Positions 10,973 to 22,004 of a stretch of 64,000 bases of DNA are shown piece by piece. How positions within the stretch are numbered: the first letter of the stretch is position 1; each line of letters opens with the position of its first letter. The notes under the pieces are model-generated. The model worked only from the letters and a program-made list of their open reading frames with translations, was not told the origin of the DNA and did not search any database. The position numbers and the translations under genes were made by a program. Origin of the DNA: Leptodactylus fallax (Eukaryota > Chordata > Amphibia > Anura > Leptodactylidae); NCBI GenBank assembly GCA_947044405.1, contig CAMRHE010000011.1, positions 5,624,501-5,688,500 of the forward strand, in the 5' to 3' direction.

Positions 10973-11080
10973 GTCGAGGTAAGGCAAAAGAACGCCAGCT
11001 AGCACTCTCAGCGTGTGCCTAGATTGACCAGGGAAGGAGCTAAGGCAAACGCGTTCTCACTTCTTCATAGCCAGACTACG

Positions 11081-12568
11081 CCCCCAGTATGTACACTTTA
11101 ACCAATATCCCTGAAGCAAAAGCATGGGGAGAGAGTTGGTCCTCTCCCCTCGTAGCAGGATTAACTGCAAGGAGTCCACAGTTAATTGACACCTGTACTA
11201 GGTATTATGGCAACCGTAGTTTTTTTTTCTAGTTCAGAACCATAATTTTATTTTAGGCTCTAGATCAAAATGTGTAACATTGTCTGCCAACTACTCATGC
11301 AGTTTATAATACTGAGCTTCCCTTGTATGACAGTTGGAATCATTTGTGTAGCACTCCTACAAAAGTGGTTATTCTCTGGTCCAATAGATAGGTACATGAT
11401 GTAGTCAAGATAATATCCTTACTGGTGGCTTTATGTGCGAGTTATTTACTCCTTTCTTGTTCTCAAATGTGTCAGAGGACCAGCAATAAGACTCTTCAAC
11501 TGATACAGTGCTTTAAGTGTGGATAGGAATTCAATTTCTCTATTCATTGCTATGAAACTCACATTGAGGCCTTCCTAGGAATGAATAGAGAAATTGACTT
11601 CCTGTCCACACATAAGATGCTGTGTAGGTTGGAGAGTCAGTCACATGACCAGAAGAGAGCAGACAACTCATAAACATAGCCACAGCCATAGCCCAAGAAG
11701 TTTACCTGGAGAATATTTTTTTTGTGAGAACGCTACTTTTAAGAACCTGAGGCACTAGTTCCTATGTGCAGTCGCAAGGAATTATGTGTTTTCCTACATG
11801 TCAAAGAACTTGGATAATGCATACATTATTATCGCACTACAGATAAAACTGAAACACTGAAGTCACAATGCAAGTATAATACAAGTACTATTACTTCGCT
11901 CTGAGCGTATAGTTTACACTCAGTGCCATAATAGCGATCACCGCATCCAGGGGGTCCACCCCCCATCGCCCCTTGGACCCCCTGCAATAAGATTGTGGGT
12001 TCCGAGGGGTTGCAATGCCAGCCAGGAGGTCGGGCTATGGCCTCCTGACTGCTTACGCATAGTTCCAATATGAACTACTGTGCGATGTTCTTGTTCGGTG
12101 TGCAATGAGGTCCCAACTTCCTAGGCATTAAATGTGTATGTCTAGCATATTGTAGCAAGAACATTTCCAGATGTATATATTAGACACATAGCCCAAACAT
12201 ATTTAACTTCTATATGTCTGCCATCATGATGCTGTATAGTTTTCTGTATGGGATGCACTTGTATTGAAAGCATAGATCAAGTATGATTTACAGTGCAGTT
12301 GAAATAATGTTGTGCTAATGTCTTTTTGCATATGTCTTTTGTATTATAGTTCATGGAAGCATTAAGCAGTACAGGGCTAGTAAACAATGTTGTTACAGAA
12401 AAGACAGGACCTTCTGAAATATAGGGCCCAAAATACACCAATTTTCACTCTGGCTGCTACGGTTTTCTTGAGGCACATGTGTGCATCTTTCTTGTAATTG
12501 TTTCTGTTTATATGAATATTATTTAAGAGAAAAATAAAATCTGCATAATTCATACATAATAAAAAACT
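11081..12568. other. Intergenic DNA; short fragment of a dispersed repeat at 11930-12060
   Basis: No gene is visible. About 11990-12055 (GGGTTGCAATGCCAGCCAGG) is related in the same orientation to 51940-51990 (GGATTGCAATGACATTCAGG), so both belong to a dispersed, diverged repeat. The rest is AT-rich without recognisable structure. Confidence 0.45.
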
Positions 12569-13072
12569 TTAAACAGGCACTCCCAGCAAGGGTTTTTGTG
12601 CCAGCCCAATCCTCCCCTGCAGCTGCTGTGTGGGCCTGAAGGCAATTTCCCTATTTATTCAAATGAGACTAAGGTTAAGTTCACATCTGTGATGGAGTCT
12701 CCTTTGGAGACTCCATTGCTGAAACCACCGAAAATCGGCAGAGAGAAAAGTCCTGCATGGAGTTTTGAAACAGTGGACATCCAGCGGACCCTATTATAGT
12801 CAATGGGGTCTGCTGGTCTCTGTGTGTAACTGCTGTTTCAGTGGTCCGGCTCTCCATCGTTCGGGCCCTCCAGTCTTGTAGAAATGAATGAGATTATTAA
12901 CTTCTGTTCTTCACAACAGACGTGTGAATTGGCAAGTTTAATTGCCAGCTATGTGATATACCTGGGCTAAAACATGTATTAATAAGGCAGCCTGTTTTTA
13001 AAGCTCATTAACACTAATTCCATCATATTTACAAAGGGGGCAAGATAGTTTTTTTGGGGAGTGCTTCTTTAA
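12569..13072. mobile_element. TTAA-flanked inverted-repeat element (MITE)
   Basis: The ends TTAAACAGGCACTCCC and GGGGAGTGCTTCTTTAA are near-complementary and place TTAA at 12569-12572 and 13069-13072. The inside includes a second, palindrome-like repeat (about 12672-12860: GTTCACATCTGTGATGGAG, GGAGTCTCC...GGAGACTCC) related to the foldback element at 13542-13874. No coding capacity. Kolobok-like by its TTAA site; inferred. Confidence 0.55.
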
Positions 13073-13541
13073 ATCTGTAGCACATAAGCCTTGAGATCCT
13101 TGACCTTTAAAGGGTACCTGAGTTTTTATGAAAACTTGAAATATATACAGTGTCTTGCAGGGCAGTCTGTTCATAAATGATGTCCTTTCTGCTGCTAATA
13201 ATCAAATTATGAATGAACCACAGTTTACATCTGTTTCTCAGCCAAGGGGCATGTACAGTAATGAGACCTATCCCATCCATTGCTGATAATGTTGTGCCAT
13301 TCGGCCAGGAGTAACTATACAATTGCAAACAAATATCTGAGAAAAGCCCAATGGACCATAATATTGGAGATCCAGGAACACTGGACTGTAAATACAGAGC
13401 AAATACATGGCACATATATACAACCAAGCAGATAAAACACAAGAAAAGTAAATTTGTAAGCACAGTCAGTGAAGCTGGTATCCGTCTGTGAATAATACCC
13501 CATCTGCACAAGCTGCCAGAAGTAGGTTTAAGTAGGTTTTC

Positions 13542-13874
13542 TTAGGGCCGGTTCACATCTGCGTTCGGGTTTCTGTTTGGGGAGTCAGCTTGGGGACCCC
13601 CCAAACGGAAACCTATATGCATAAAAAGCGGTTTACCTGGGAAGCCACACGGACCCCATAGACTATAATGGGGTCTGTGTGGTTTGCGCTCAGTTTCTGC
13701 ACGAAAACATGCTGAGAGGAAAGTGCTGCTTATTTCGTGCGGAAACCACACAGACCCCATTATAGTCTATGGGGCCATGTGGTTTCCCAGATAAATCGCT
13801 TTTTATGCATATAGGTTTCCGTTCGGGGGGGTCTCCAAGCAGACTCCCAGAACGCAGATGTGAACCAGCCCTTA
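13542..13874. mobile_element. Foldback MITE (TTA-flanked, Harbinger-like)
   Basis: Almost the whole 333-bp element is one inverted repeat. The left arm starts GGGCCGGTTCACATCTGCG and the right arm ends in the complement CGCAGATGTGAACCAGCCC. TTA flanks each end (13542-13544, 13872-13874), as with Harbinger-type three-base duplications. The arms can pair over more than 120 bp with few mismatches (for example GACCCCATAGACTATAATGG against its complement at about 13755-13775). No protein is encoded; the minus-strand open frames here are by-products. Confidence 0.7.
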
Positions 13875-14586
13875 CATTGTGAGATTTGCAGGATCCTCAC
13901 TCTTTTGCACACAGCAACAGTTTGCATGCAGACAAGTCTGTGCAGGCTGTGTGCAGAATCACCCTTCCCCCTCCATTCACTGTGTAAAGAGAGAAAAAGA
14001 TGGCCCCCTACACTCACTGAGATAAGCAAGAGGGAATGGAATGTATCTAGGGACGGACTTCCTTAGTATCAAAAGAATGAACTGCAAATTAGCTAGAAGG
14101 TAGACACCTTGTGGCAGGGACTTTAGAGAAGGTTTTGTGGCAGAAAGCAGCCACATTAAAGTATATTACATGTTGGTCCAGAATCACATGTTCAATTAAA
14201 TGTAGTTGTGTGAAAAGTTAGTGGTCATTTAAATAAAGGTAAAATGTAAATATTTACTTTTCAAACATTAATGGCATTTAATCAAAATAAGAATCACAAT
14301 GTAAAGTGTATGCCTGAGATCAGACAGTTCAATATGCATGTCATTGTCTGCCTGGCTGCAAATTGTTTTTTATGCTTAAAACCTTGAAGGTCTTCACATA
14401 GTAAAGAAAATCATCAGTGGAGGGTATCTATTTGTCTGTGTGTTCCAGTGAAATTATTTGAAGGATGATCATGGTGTAAAAAAAAGTGGAATGCAAAAAA
14501 TAGATAACAATGTAATTTACACTGTACAGTAACCATTAAAAACACTGAAAATTTGGTCTATGAATAAAGCAAGTATTTTTGACATG
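13875..14586. other. Intergenic DNA, nothing recognised
   Basis: No coding signal or repeat boundary is visible before the Tc1 terminus at 14589. Confidence 0.5.
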
Positions 14587-14961
14587 TACAGTCATGGCCA
14601 AAAGTTTTGAGAATGATACAAATATTAATTTTTACAAAGTCTACTGCTTCAGTTTTTCTAATGGCAATTTGCATATACTCCAGAATGTTATAAAGAGTGA
14701 TCAGCTTAACAGCAATTACTTGCAAAGTCAATATTTGCCTAGAAAATGAACTTTATCCCCCAAAACACATTTCAACATCATTGCAGCCCTGCCTTAAAAG
14801 GACCACCTAACATCGTTTCAGTGATTGCTCCATTAACACAGGTGTGGGTGTTGATGAGGACAGGGCTGGAGATCAATCTGTCATGATTAAGTAAGAATGA
14901 CACCACTGGACACTTTAAAAGGAGGCTGGTGCTTGCCATCATTGTTTCTCTTCTGTTAACC

Positions 14962-15166
14962 ATGGTTATCTCTAAAGAAACACGTGCAGTCATCATTGCA
15001 CTGCACAAAAATGGCCTAACTGGGAACAGTATTGCAGCTAGAAAGATTGCACCTCAGTCAACAATCTATCGCATCATCAAGAACTTCAAGGAGAGAGGTT
15101 CCATTGGTGCCAAAAAGGCTCCAGGGTGCCCAGGAAAGACCAGCAAGCGGCAGGACCGTCTCTTAA
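14962..15166 (+). CDS. Tc1-I transposase, N-terminal part (split by piggyBac)
   Basis: Encodes the first 68 residues of a Tc1 transposase. I take the ATG at 14962 (MVISKETRAV) because family members start at this point with a paired-like helix-turn-helix; the helices include IIALHKNGLTGNSIA and TIYRIIKNF, which bind the terminal repeats. The basic linker KKAPGCPGKTSKRQ replaces the usual GRPR motif. The reading frame is then cut by the piggyBac TTAA at 15163-15166. Joining 14962-15166 to 18038-18849 gives exactly 1,017 nt, so the two parts stay in frame across the TTAA. An upstream in-frame extension to 14929 is possible but less likely. Confidence 0.9.
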
Positions 15167-15309
15167 CACTAGAAGTCCCAGAGAGGGGTCATTTAACATT
15201 TCTACCTTTGGAACCCAGAGACGGGTCGAATGACCTGAAGGATTTAAGCAAACAACCTATAATCACCGCTTTTGTTCTGTAATTAAGGCCATTACTGTCA
15301 CACCACAGG

Positions 15310-15334
15310 ATTTACAATAGGCTGCTGTGGGAGG

Positions 15335-15403
<69 letters not shown>

Positions 15404-15934
15404 TGGCATGTCCTTCTTGTGTGACTCACTCAGTAACTGCGATTTTTTAGCGATTTTTTTTTTTTCTGCACCCATTGACTTGAATCTAAATATACAAAAA
15501 TGTAAATATACAAACGAACAACTGTTATTTGTTTCCATGCTTTTTATTTTCGTTATGAAAATAATAAAAAAAATACAAGGAATAAAACAATTCCACACAT
15601 ATTTACAATAGGCTGCTGTGGGGGGCTGCGTGTGTGTGTGTGTGAGTGTGTGTGTGAGTGGCATGTCCTTCTTGTGTGACTCACTCAGTAACTGCGATTT
15701 TTTTGCGATTTTTTTTTTTTTTCTGCACCCATTGACTTGAATCTAAATATACAAAAATGTAAATATACAAAAGAACAACTGTTATTTGTTTCCATGCTTT
15801 TTATTTTTGTTATGAAAATAATAAAAAAAATACAAGGAATAAAACAATTCCACACATATTTACAATAGGCTGCTGTGGGGGGCTGCGTGTGTGTGTGTGT
15901 GTGAGTGGCATGTCCTTCTTGTGTGACTAGCATT
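15310..15934. repeat. Tandem ~260-290 bp duplications in the piggyBac 3' region
   Basis: A unit beginning TTTACAATAGGCTGCTGTGG, followed by a GT tract, GAGTGGCATGTCCTTCTTG, an AT-rich part and GAATAAAACAATTCCACACA, starts at about 15311, 15601 and 15860. The third copy is partial and runs into the transposase stop region. Copies 1 and 2 are almost identical apart from GT-tract length. The AATAAA in each unit reads on the plus strand, opposite to the transposase. Confidence 0.85.
15336..15401. repeat. GT microsatellite
   Basis: An uninterrupted (GT)n tract of about 66 bp inside the first duplicated unit of piggyBac. Shorter GT tracts occupy the same place in the other units (15629-15660, 15887-15905). 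Confidence 0.98.
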
Positions 15935-17677
15935 TCAGCACTTACTCAGCAGTCTGTCTGCACTGTCGGAACATACCTGGCACTGCCTGGGTATGTCCCT
16001 GGTACATTTGCCACACGTGTATTTGTAGCAGTCAACACATCTCTCAGTTGCACAATTGTTCGTGCATCGATGGTTGACCTGACACTTCACCCTTTTGCCA
16101 GGGCTGGGTGTGGAAGGTTGTTGCCGAAGGAGTTTCTCCTTGCATGCCTTCTTTTCAGTCACATGAGAGCCACCTAACTCTTTTGCAAGCTCAACCAGGA
16201 AGTCCACCTGTCTCTCCTGCACCCCAGTGCATGCCTGATAAAGAACATGAGCATTCAGTGCTGCCATGTCAATCATGTTGTAGAACACGGCGAATGGCCA
16301 TCTCCGTGTTCCTGCACGCACGCTGTACTCCCGCACCATTTGGTCCATTACATCCACACCGCACTTTGTGTGGTTGTATTGTGTGACCGTGTTTGGCTTC
16401 CTTTTGTTGGTATCCTCAGTCTCAACCACGCTGTGCATGCTGCTGAGAATGTAGACGGCCTTCTTTCGTTTGGGTGCATACACTGTCAGTGTGGCACCAG
16501 TGGTTGAAAACACCTGAGTGGTGAATTCAGTGCGGTCCATCTGTCTAGCGGATTGAGGAATTTCCTGGCGACTCTTGTTGACTGTGCCGAGGATAGTGTT
16601 TTTCCGGCTAAGCAGTCGTTGTGCAAGTGACAATGATGTAAAGAAATTGTCCGTGGTTACAGTTCTGCCCTTGTCCATGAATGGTTCCATCAGCCTCATC
16701 ACTACAGTTTCGGACAGTCTCTCCCCGCTGGGACGACTGGGGTCCTTGCCAAGATATGGGAGGACATTACAGATGTACTTTGATTTCAAGTCGCAAGCCA
16801 CCCAAAACTTGATGCCAAACTTGTCTGGTTTTGTTGCAATGTATTGCAGAAAACAGCAGCGAGTCTTTGACGGGAAAAGCTGTTCATCAATAGTGATGTG
16901 TCGACCAGGGTTGTAGGATGCGATGCAGTTGGTGACAAACGATCTCCACACATCGGAGATTGCAGCAAACTTATCGGTCTCCACTCGCTCACTGCGTGTG
17001 AACATGTCATCAAAGCGTAGGTGTTGCATGATGTCTTGGAAGCGGTTTCGGGTCATAGTTGCAATGATCCTTGGGTTTGCTAGGTTTGCTGACCAGCTGT
17101 CATGTAGTGATGGAACCTTGGTCACCCCCCCGCAAGATAATGACTGAAATAAATGCCATTAGTTCCGGGAGACCCATGAACCAATCCACCTGCTCCGTGT
17201 GACGTGCATGTTGAGTAGTCCATTCTTGAATGCTACGAAGCATGTCAAGAGTGATAAAACAGAGGAAGCTCTGAAGGCGACTCCGGACACTTCGTCTGGC
17301 CTTAGCACTTGGCTCTCCATCTGTAGGGTACGGTTCTATTGGGGTGAAATGGAGACGTTTCCCCACTTCTACTTCACGCCACACTGTGCCATCTTTTGCG
17401 GTCTCTGTCGGCTCACTCGCCAACCGAGCTCTCTTTTTTGGTAGAGGAGGAGTCTCCTCATCTGCAAGATAAATAATTTCAAATTTACATTTTGTTTTGG
17501 TTCTAAATAAAAAAGATAGTCAGGAAATAAAAATCGGTAATTTGAAAAAATCTAACCTGAAGACAGCTCAGAGTCCGAATCCAGTTGAAGGACTATGTCT
17601 TCTCCATCTGAGTCAGAAGGGTTGGTGTTGCTCAGGATCAGTTCCAATGCCTGTTGAATGGTGTGCCTTCTCTGCAT
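15935..17677 (-). pseudogene. piggyBac transposase with a 95-bp intron and one frameshift
   Basis: The protein would start at 17677 (MQRRHTIQQALEL) with an acidic N-terminus (DSDGEDIVLQLDSDSE). Exon 1 ends at 17557 with TCAG|GTTAGA, and exon 2 begins at 17461 after TTATCTTGCAG, so an intron of 95 bp (17462-17556) is predicted in phase 1. The three catalytic aspartates of the DDD/DDE core lie in the conserved contexts HITIDEQLFP, TVTTDNFFTS and CGVDVMDQM. The C-terminus is cysteine-rich (HRCTNNCATERCVDCY, CGKCTRD, CQVC), the end-binding domain of piggyBac. At 17125-17132 a run of 7 C on the plus strand shifts the frame (GVTKVPSLHDSW follows in the next frame); a run of 6 would be in frame and give about 548 residues. 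The stop is TGA at 15937-15935. Only one lesion is visible. Confidence 0.9.
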
Positions 17678-18037
17678 TTTGTTTCTTGTGAACAAAATAG
17701 GTGAAGCAGTCCCTTCATATCCCCCACAGCACAAAAGGCTGCATGCAAATTTGCTAAGGTGTTAGCAACCTTATGCATATTCCCAGCACAACAATGCAGC
17801 TGGGGGATGGGCAGACACACTCAAGAGCATCTTACATTCTTTTGTTTACACTCTCTTACAAGACCTGAGGTGGCTTAACACAATTGCCCCCTGCAGATTC
17901 CTCAGACAATGGCCACATTTACAAATGAAAGGATGCTAATTGGAGCCATCAGAGTTGTCTGTTTGGACTAAGGGTCATTTGACCCTCTTTCAGGACTTCA
18001 AGGGGGAGCTCGAAATTTCTGGGACTTCTAGTGTTAA

Positions 18038-18849
18038 AAGTGTTTCAGCTGCGGGATCGGGCTACCAGCAGTGCAGAGCTTGCTGAGGAATGGCAGCAGG
18101 CAGGTGTGAGTGCATCTGCATGCACTGTGAGGCGGAGACTCTTGGAGCAAGGCCTGGTCTCAAGGAGGGCAGCAAAGAAGCCACTTCTCTCCAGAAAAAA
18201 CATCAGGGACAGACTGATATTCTGCAAAAGGTACAGGGAGTGGACTGCTGAGGATTGGGGTAAAGTCATTTTCTCTGATGAATCCCCTTTTCGATTGTTT
18301 GGAACATCTGGAAAACAGCTTATTCGGAGAAGAAGAGGTGAACGCTACCACCAGTCTTGTCTCATGCCAACTGTAAAGCATCCTGAAACCATTCATGTGT
18401 GGGGTTGCTTCTCAGCCAAGGGAATCGGCTCTCTCACAGTCTTGCCTAAAAACACAGCCATGAATAAAGAATGGTACCAGAATGTCCTCCAAGAGCAACT
18501 TCTCCCAACTGTCCAAGAGCAGTTTGGGGCTCAACAATGCCTTTTCCAGCATGATGGAGCACCTTGCCATAAAGCAAAGGTGATAACTAAATGGCTCAGG
18601 GAACAAAACATAGAGATTTTGGGTCCATGGCCTGGAAACTCCCCAGATCTTAATCCCATTGAGAACTTGTGGTCAATCATCAAGAGACGGGTGGACAAAC
18701 AAAAACCAACAAATTCAGACAAAATTAAAGCATTGATTCTGCAAGAATGGACTGCTATCAGTCAGGATTTGGTCCAGAAGTTGATTGAGAGCATGCCAGG
18801 GAGAATTGCAGAGGTCCTGAAGAAGAAGGGTCAACACTGCAAATATTGA
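18038..18849 (+). CDS. Tc1-I transposase, C-terminal catalytic part
   Basis: Carries the second helix-turn-helix (SASACTVRRRLLEQG) and the full DDE catalytic core. The first aspartate is in VIFSDESPF (about residue 149 of the joined protein), the second in CLFQHDGAPCH (about 241), and the glutamate in [11 protein letters not shown] (about 277). The last two are separated by 35 residues, so this is DD35E rather than the common DD34E. The glycine-rich box is altered to VKHPETIHVWGCFS. The end KKKGQHCKY and stop at 18847-18849 agree with the family length (338 residues when joined). An ATG at 18031 inside the piggyBac end opens this frame artificially. No other stop or frameshift is present. Confidence 0.92.
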
Positions 18850-19028
18850 CTTGCTGCATTAACTCATTCTAACTGTCAATATAAGCTTCGGTTACTCATA
18901 ATATGAATGCAATTATATTTCTGTATGTGATAAAAACATCTGACAAACACACATAAAAACCAGAGGGCAGCAGATCATGTGAAAATATAATATTTGTGTC
19001 ATTCTCAAAACTTTTGGCCATGACTGTA

Positions 19029-20000
19029 CAATATAAGCAGATTTTATTTTTCGCTGCAAATAAAAGCCACATTGTTTATAAGAGCCAGAAGTGGCCCCAA
19101 CTTTCCATGTGCCATCTATAATACTGGTGTTTTCTTGTTGTAGAGAGGCCTCTGGGCTCCTGGTGGTTTCAGGGCCCAGTAGTGATTGGTACCTTTGCAC
19201 CCCCTATAGTTATGTACCTGATATTGGCTAATAGCACAAAATAAGTGCTTTCAGATAACCTTAACCCCTTAACATTTTTTATTTTTCGTTTTTGACTCCC
19301 CACCTTCCAAACCCCATAACTTTTTTATTTTTCCATTCTCAGAGCCATATGAGAGCTTAATGTTTGCGGGACACATTTTTCTTCATGATGCTACCATTTA
19401 TTATTCTGTACAATGTACTGAGAAGCTGAAAACTTGGGGTGGATTTTAAAAAAAAGATGCATTTGTGCGACTTTCTTATGGGCTTTGGTTTTACGGCATT
19501 CCCCCTGCAGCCAAAATGACATGTCAGCTATATTCTATGTTTGGATACGATTCTGGGGATACCAAATTTTATATTTTTTGCAAGGTCAGGTGTACTTTTT
19601 AGTTATACCATTTTGGGGAATGTCTATTGCTTTGATCACTTTTTATTCATATTTTTTCAGAGGTGAAACAACAGCTGGTTGGCACTTTTGATTTTTTTTT
19701 TTTCCCGCTACGGCGTTTACCGTATGGGAAAAATATTTTTATAAGTTTGTAGACCAGGAGTTTTCAAACAAAGGGATTATTAATGTGTATGTGTTTCACA
19801 GTAATGTTTTACTACCAGCCTTAATAGCTATAATGCTATAACAAGCCTGGGAGCCTTCATATGGCTCCTGGCTGTTGGAAGAACAGGTCAGCGCCACGCT
19901 GAGAGCGGCCGCCATCTTTACTATGTGTACTATTACAGCGGATGTCGGGAAAAGTTTAAAACGTAATAAACATTTCTAGCAAATTGTTCAGGGCATTACG
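19029..20000. repeat. Degenerate AT-rich dispersed repeat (amphibian-type)
   Basis: About 19260-19740 (TTAACCCCTTAACA, CCATAACTTTTTTATTTTTC, ATTTTTGCGGGAC-like, GATACCAAATTTTATA, GATCACTTTTTATTC) strongly resembles a repeat that I recall as abundant in frog genomes. It has no coding capacity and no clear termini. This recognition is from memory and not checked. The sequence on each side shows nothing definite. Confidence 0.45.
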
Positions 20001-21099
20001 CCCTGCAGAAATCTCATAGTTGTTGCAGAAACAAGAAACATGTTTAGCAGTTAAAATCACTTGAAATTGTTTCACTTAATGGGTAACTGCTCTTAAAGTG
20101 ATGAACTACAGACAGTCTCTTGCTGGAGCTTTGAGAAACACAAGTTCCTTTACAGGTTACATTGCACCTAAGATGACTGATGGTTCTTATTTGAACCTTC
20201 CATGGTAGAAGGAGGAACCAGGGACAGGAATATCACCCAGAGGGAGGGGGCCCTGACCAAACTGGAGAGTAGCAGCTCACAATCAGGAGACCAGGCATGG
20301 CTGGGGCACAACAGAGGAGGCCATTAAGTGTAGTCACTGGCTACACAAGGGGTGAGCTTATTGCCGAGATGGGTCTGGGCTTAGTGCCGGGATGGGGCAG
20401 GGCTTAACCAAAAAAGGAAACATCATTGATGCAACATCATCTCATACAGTGTACAGAAACATCAGCAAACAGTGTTTCTCAATGCAAACATGACATTATA
20501 TTTTTTAAGGGTGAAGAGAGTTACACTTATAGTTTGCTGCTTACGGTTTACTACTCTTATAAAATTCTCCACTGCTTTGTCAGATTCAGATCAGGCTTTT
20601 ATTGTAATGGACATAATGCTCTTTGTTGGCTGGGCCTTGGGTACAGTGTCAGAATCTGAGGCCCACCAAGTGATTTGCTATAAATGGTAAATATTCTTGT
20701 AAGTCAGGTGTGAGTGAAACATTCTTGTTTAGATGATCAGATATGATTTATTGATTTAGGTAAATAGAAATAATTTTCTTAAAATCTGTTAGGAAAAAAA
20801 TATCCTGTCCTGCTGGGAGAGTGAGTCTTATGGTTACAAAAACCTTGAATGTAAATGTCTTCATACTGAACACTTCCATCTTTATAGCCCATTGTTAATT
20901 TATTCCTATAAATAATTTTACACTAATTTATTACATTATCCTTGTTTTCTAAAGCATACTGTGGATGTTAATAGGTTAACAGTATTGCTGGCATCTTGGC
21001 TAAGAATATTTTTATTTACACATAAGCTATGCTCTTTTCATCCTTGAGAACAGTGAATTATTGGGGTTAAACCTTTCCTAATGCATCCTGCCCCTAATG
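20001..21099. other. Intergenic DNA, nothing recognised
   Basis: AT-rich sequence without a convincing gene, repeat boundary or array. Confidence 0.5.
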
Positions 21100-21425
21100 C
21101 ATACTTATACAGATGACCTATCCACAGGAGAGGTTATCAGTATCTGATCTGTGGGGGTATGATACCCGAACCCCACACAGATCAGCTCCAGGCACAAGAA
21201 GCTGCTGAAATGGATGGGGAGCATGTGTGGTTTTCTCCTTTTCAAGTGGTAGAAGTACAACTGCAGAAATGTCCACTGCATAGCCATGGCTTTAGGGAAC
21301 TGCAATTCGGCTCCTATTACTTAAACACTCCCTGTTCACTGGCAGCAGCTTCCAACTGCTGGAGCTTATCTGTGGGAGGTCTGGGTGTTGGATCTCCACA
21401 GATAAGATACTGATGACCTATTACA
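21100..21425. repeat. Inverted-repeat dispersed element (decayed MITE)
   Basis: The left side GATGACCTATCCACAGGAGAG, with ATCTGATCTGTGGGGGT and CCCCACACAGATCAG, is mirrored on the right by ATCTGTGGGAGGTC, CCACAGATAAGATACTG and ATGACCTATTACATGAC. No coding content. Clear TTAA ends are not preserved. Confidence 0.5.
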
Positions 21426-21879
21426 TGACAATTAATGATGTGAAGTGTTATCAATTTGTTCCAATCATAGAAGTCACATTATTTTATTTTATTTTTTTAC
21501 TGCATTGTGGAGGGGGGGAGGGGTTTCATTGAAAACAGTCGTATTTTACGCCAGTCTTAATGTCCCTTGCGCCAGCGGAGGGTGCTCATGATTCATCCCC
21601 AGAGCTGCCGTTATGGGTCCTGCCCATGGCTCCACGCACTTTCAAAAACGTGGCAAGGCTGGTGCATAAACTATTTTAGTGTTAGTTGCAAATCAGTTTA
21701 GATGACTTCCTGGGGTGCACCGCTAATGAGGCGAGGTGAGGCGGCACTGTCCGTCACTGTCTGGGGGGGCGGTATTTTTTTACATTCTATTTACGGTAAA
21801 CCAGCCCAGGACAAGCCACTTAAAAAAAACAGAGCTGAGCAGGGCCTGTCCTGGGCTGGTTTACGAGATTTCCGCATCT

Positions 21880-21995
21880 CAGCGCAGGTGGGGATACAAT
21901 GATGTCATCGCGCCTCCTACGCTGAGACGCGGACGCTGGTGAAGAAGTGGAGGCGGCGGAGCCATCAAGGCATTGCAGGTAGGTGCGACTAACTT
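21880..21995. promoter_or_regulatory. CpG-rich core with CRE-like site and donor-like sequence (module 3a)
   Basis: Contains ATGATGTCATCGCG (a one-base variant of TGACGTCA; intact in the other copy at 52222-52229) and CATTGCAG|GTAGGT on the plus strand pointing right. Function inferred only. Confidence 0.3.
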
Positions 21996-22004
21996 TTTTT
22001 TTTA

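Larger units (their letters stand above)
15167..18033 (-). mobile_element. piggyBac transposon nested in Tc1-I
   Basis: The termini are CACTAGAAGTCCCAGA (15167) and its exact complement ending at 18033, flanked by TTAA at 15163-15166 and 18034-18037. This is the precise signature of piggyBac insertion. The transposase is on the minus strand (17677-15935) with about 360 bp of leader. The region downstream of its stop (15167-15934) holds tandemly duplicated 3' sequence and a long GT microsatellite. The element is 2,867 bp, a normal size for an autonomous piggyBac, and the perfect 16-bp ends suggest a fairly recent insertion. Confidence 0.95.
14589..19026 (+). mobile_element. Tc1-type transposon I, interrupted by piggyBac
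   Basis: The left terminus begins CAGTCATGGCCAAAAGTTTT and the right terminus is its complement; the outer ~36 bp match with one difference (14589-14624 against 18991-19026). A TA duplication flanks it (14587-14588, 19027-19028). A second inner inverted motif, GCAAAGTCAATATTTGC (14722-14738), recurs inverted at 18839-18854, overlapping the transposase stop codon, as in IR/DR-type Tc1 ends. Without the 2,867-bp piggyBac and one TTAA the element is 1,567 bp, the usual Tc1 size. The transposase gene is on the plus strand in two pieces. Confidence 0.95.

Noticed and set aside
13107..13511. 134-codon minus-strand frame with hydrophobic stretches
   Set aside because: No known motif, no codon bias evidence, next to repeat boundaries; I regard it as chance.
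15327..15664. Poly-(CV) and poly-(TH) open frames
   Set aside because: Translation of the GT/CA microsatellite.
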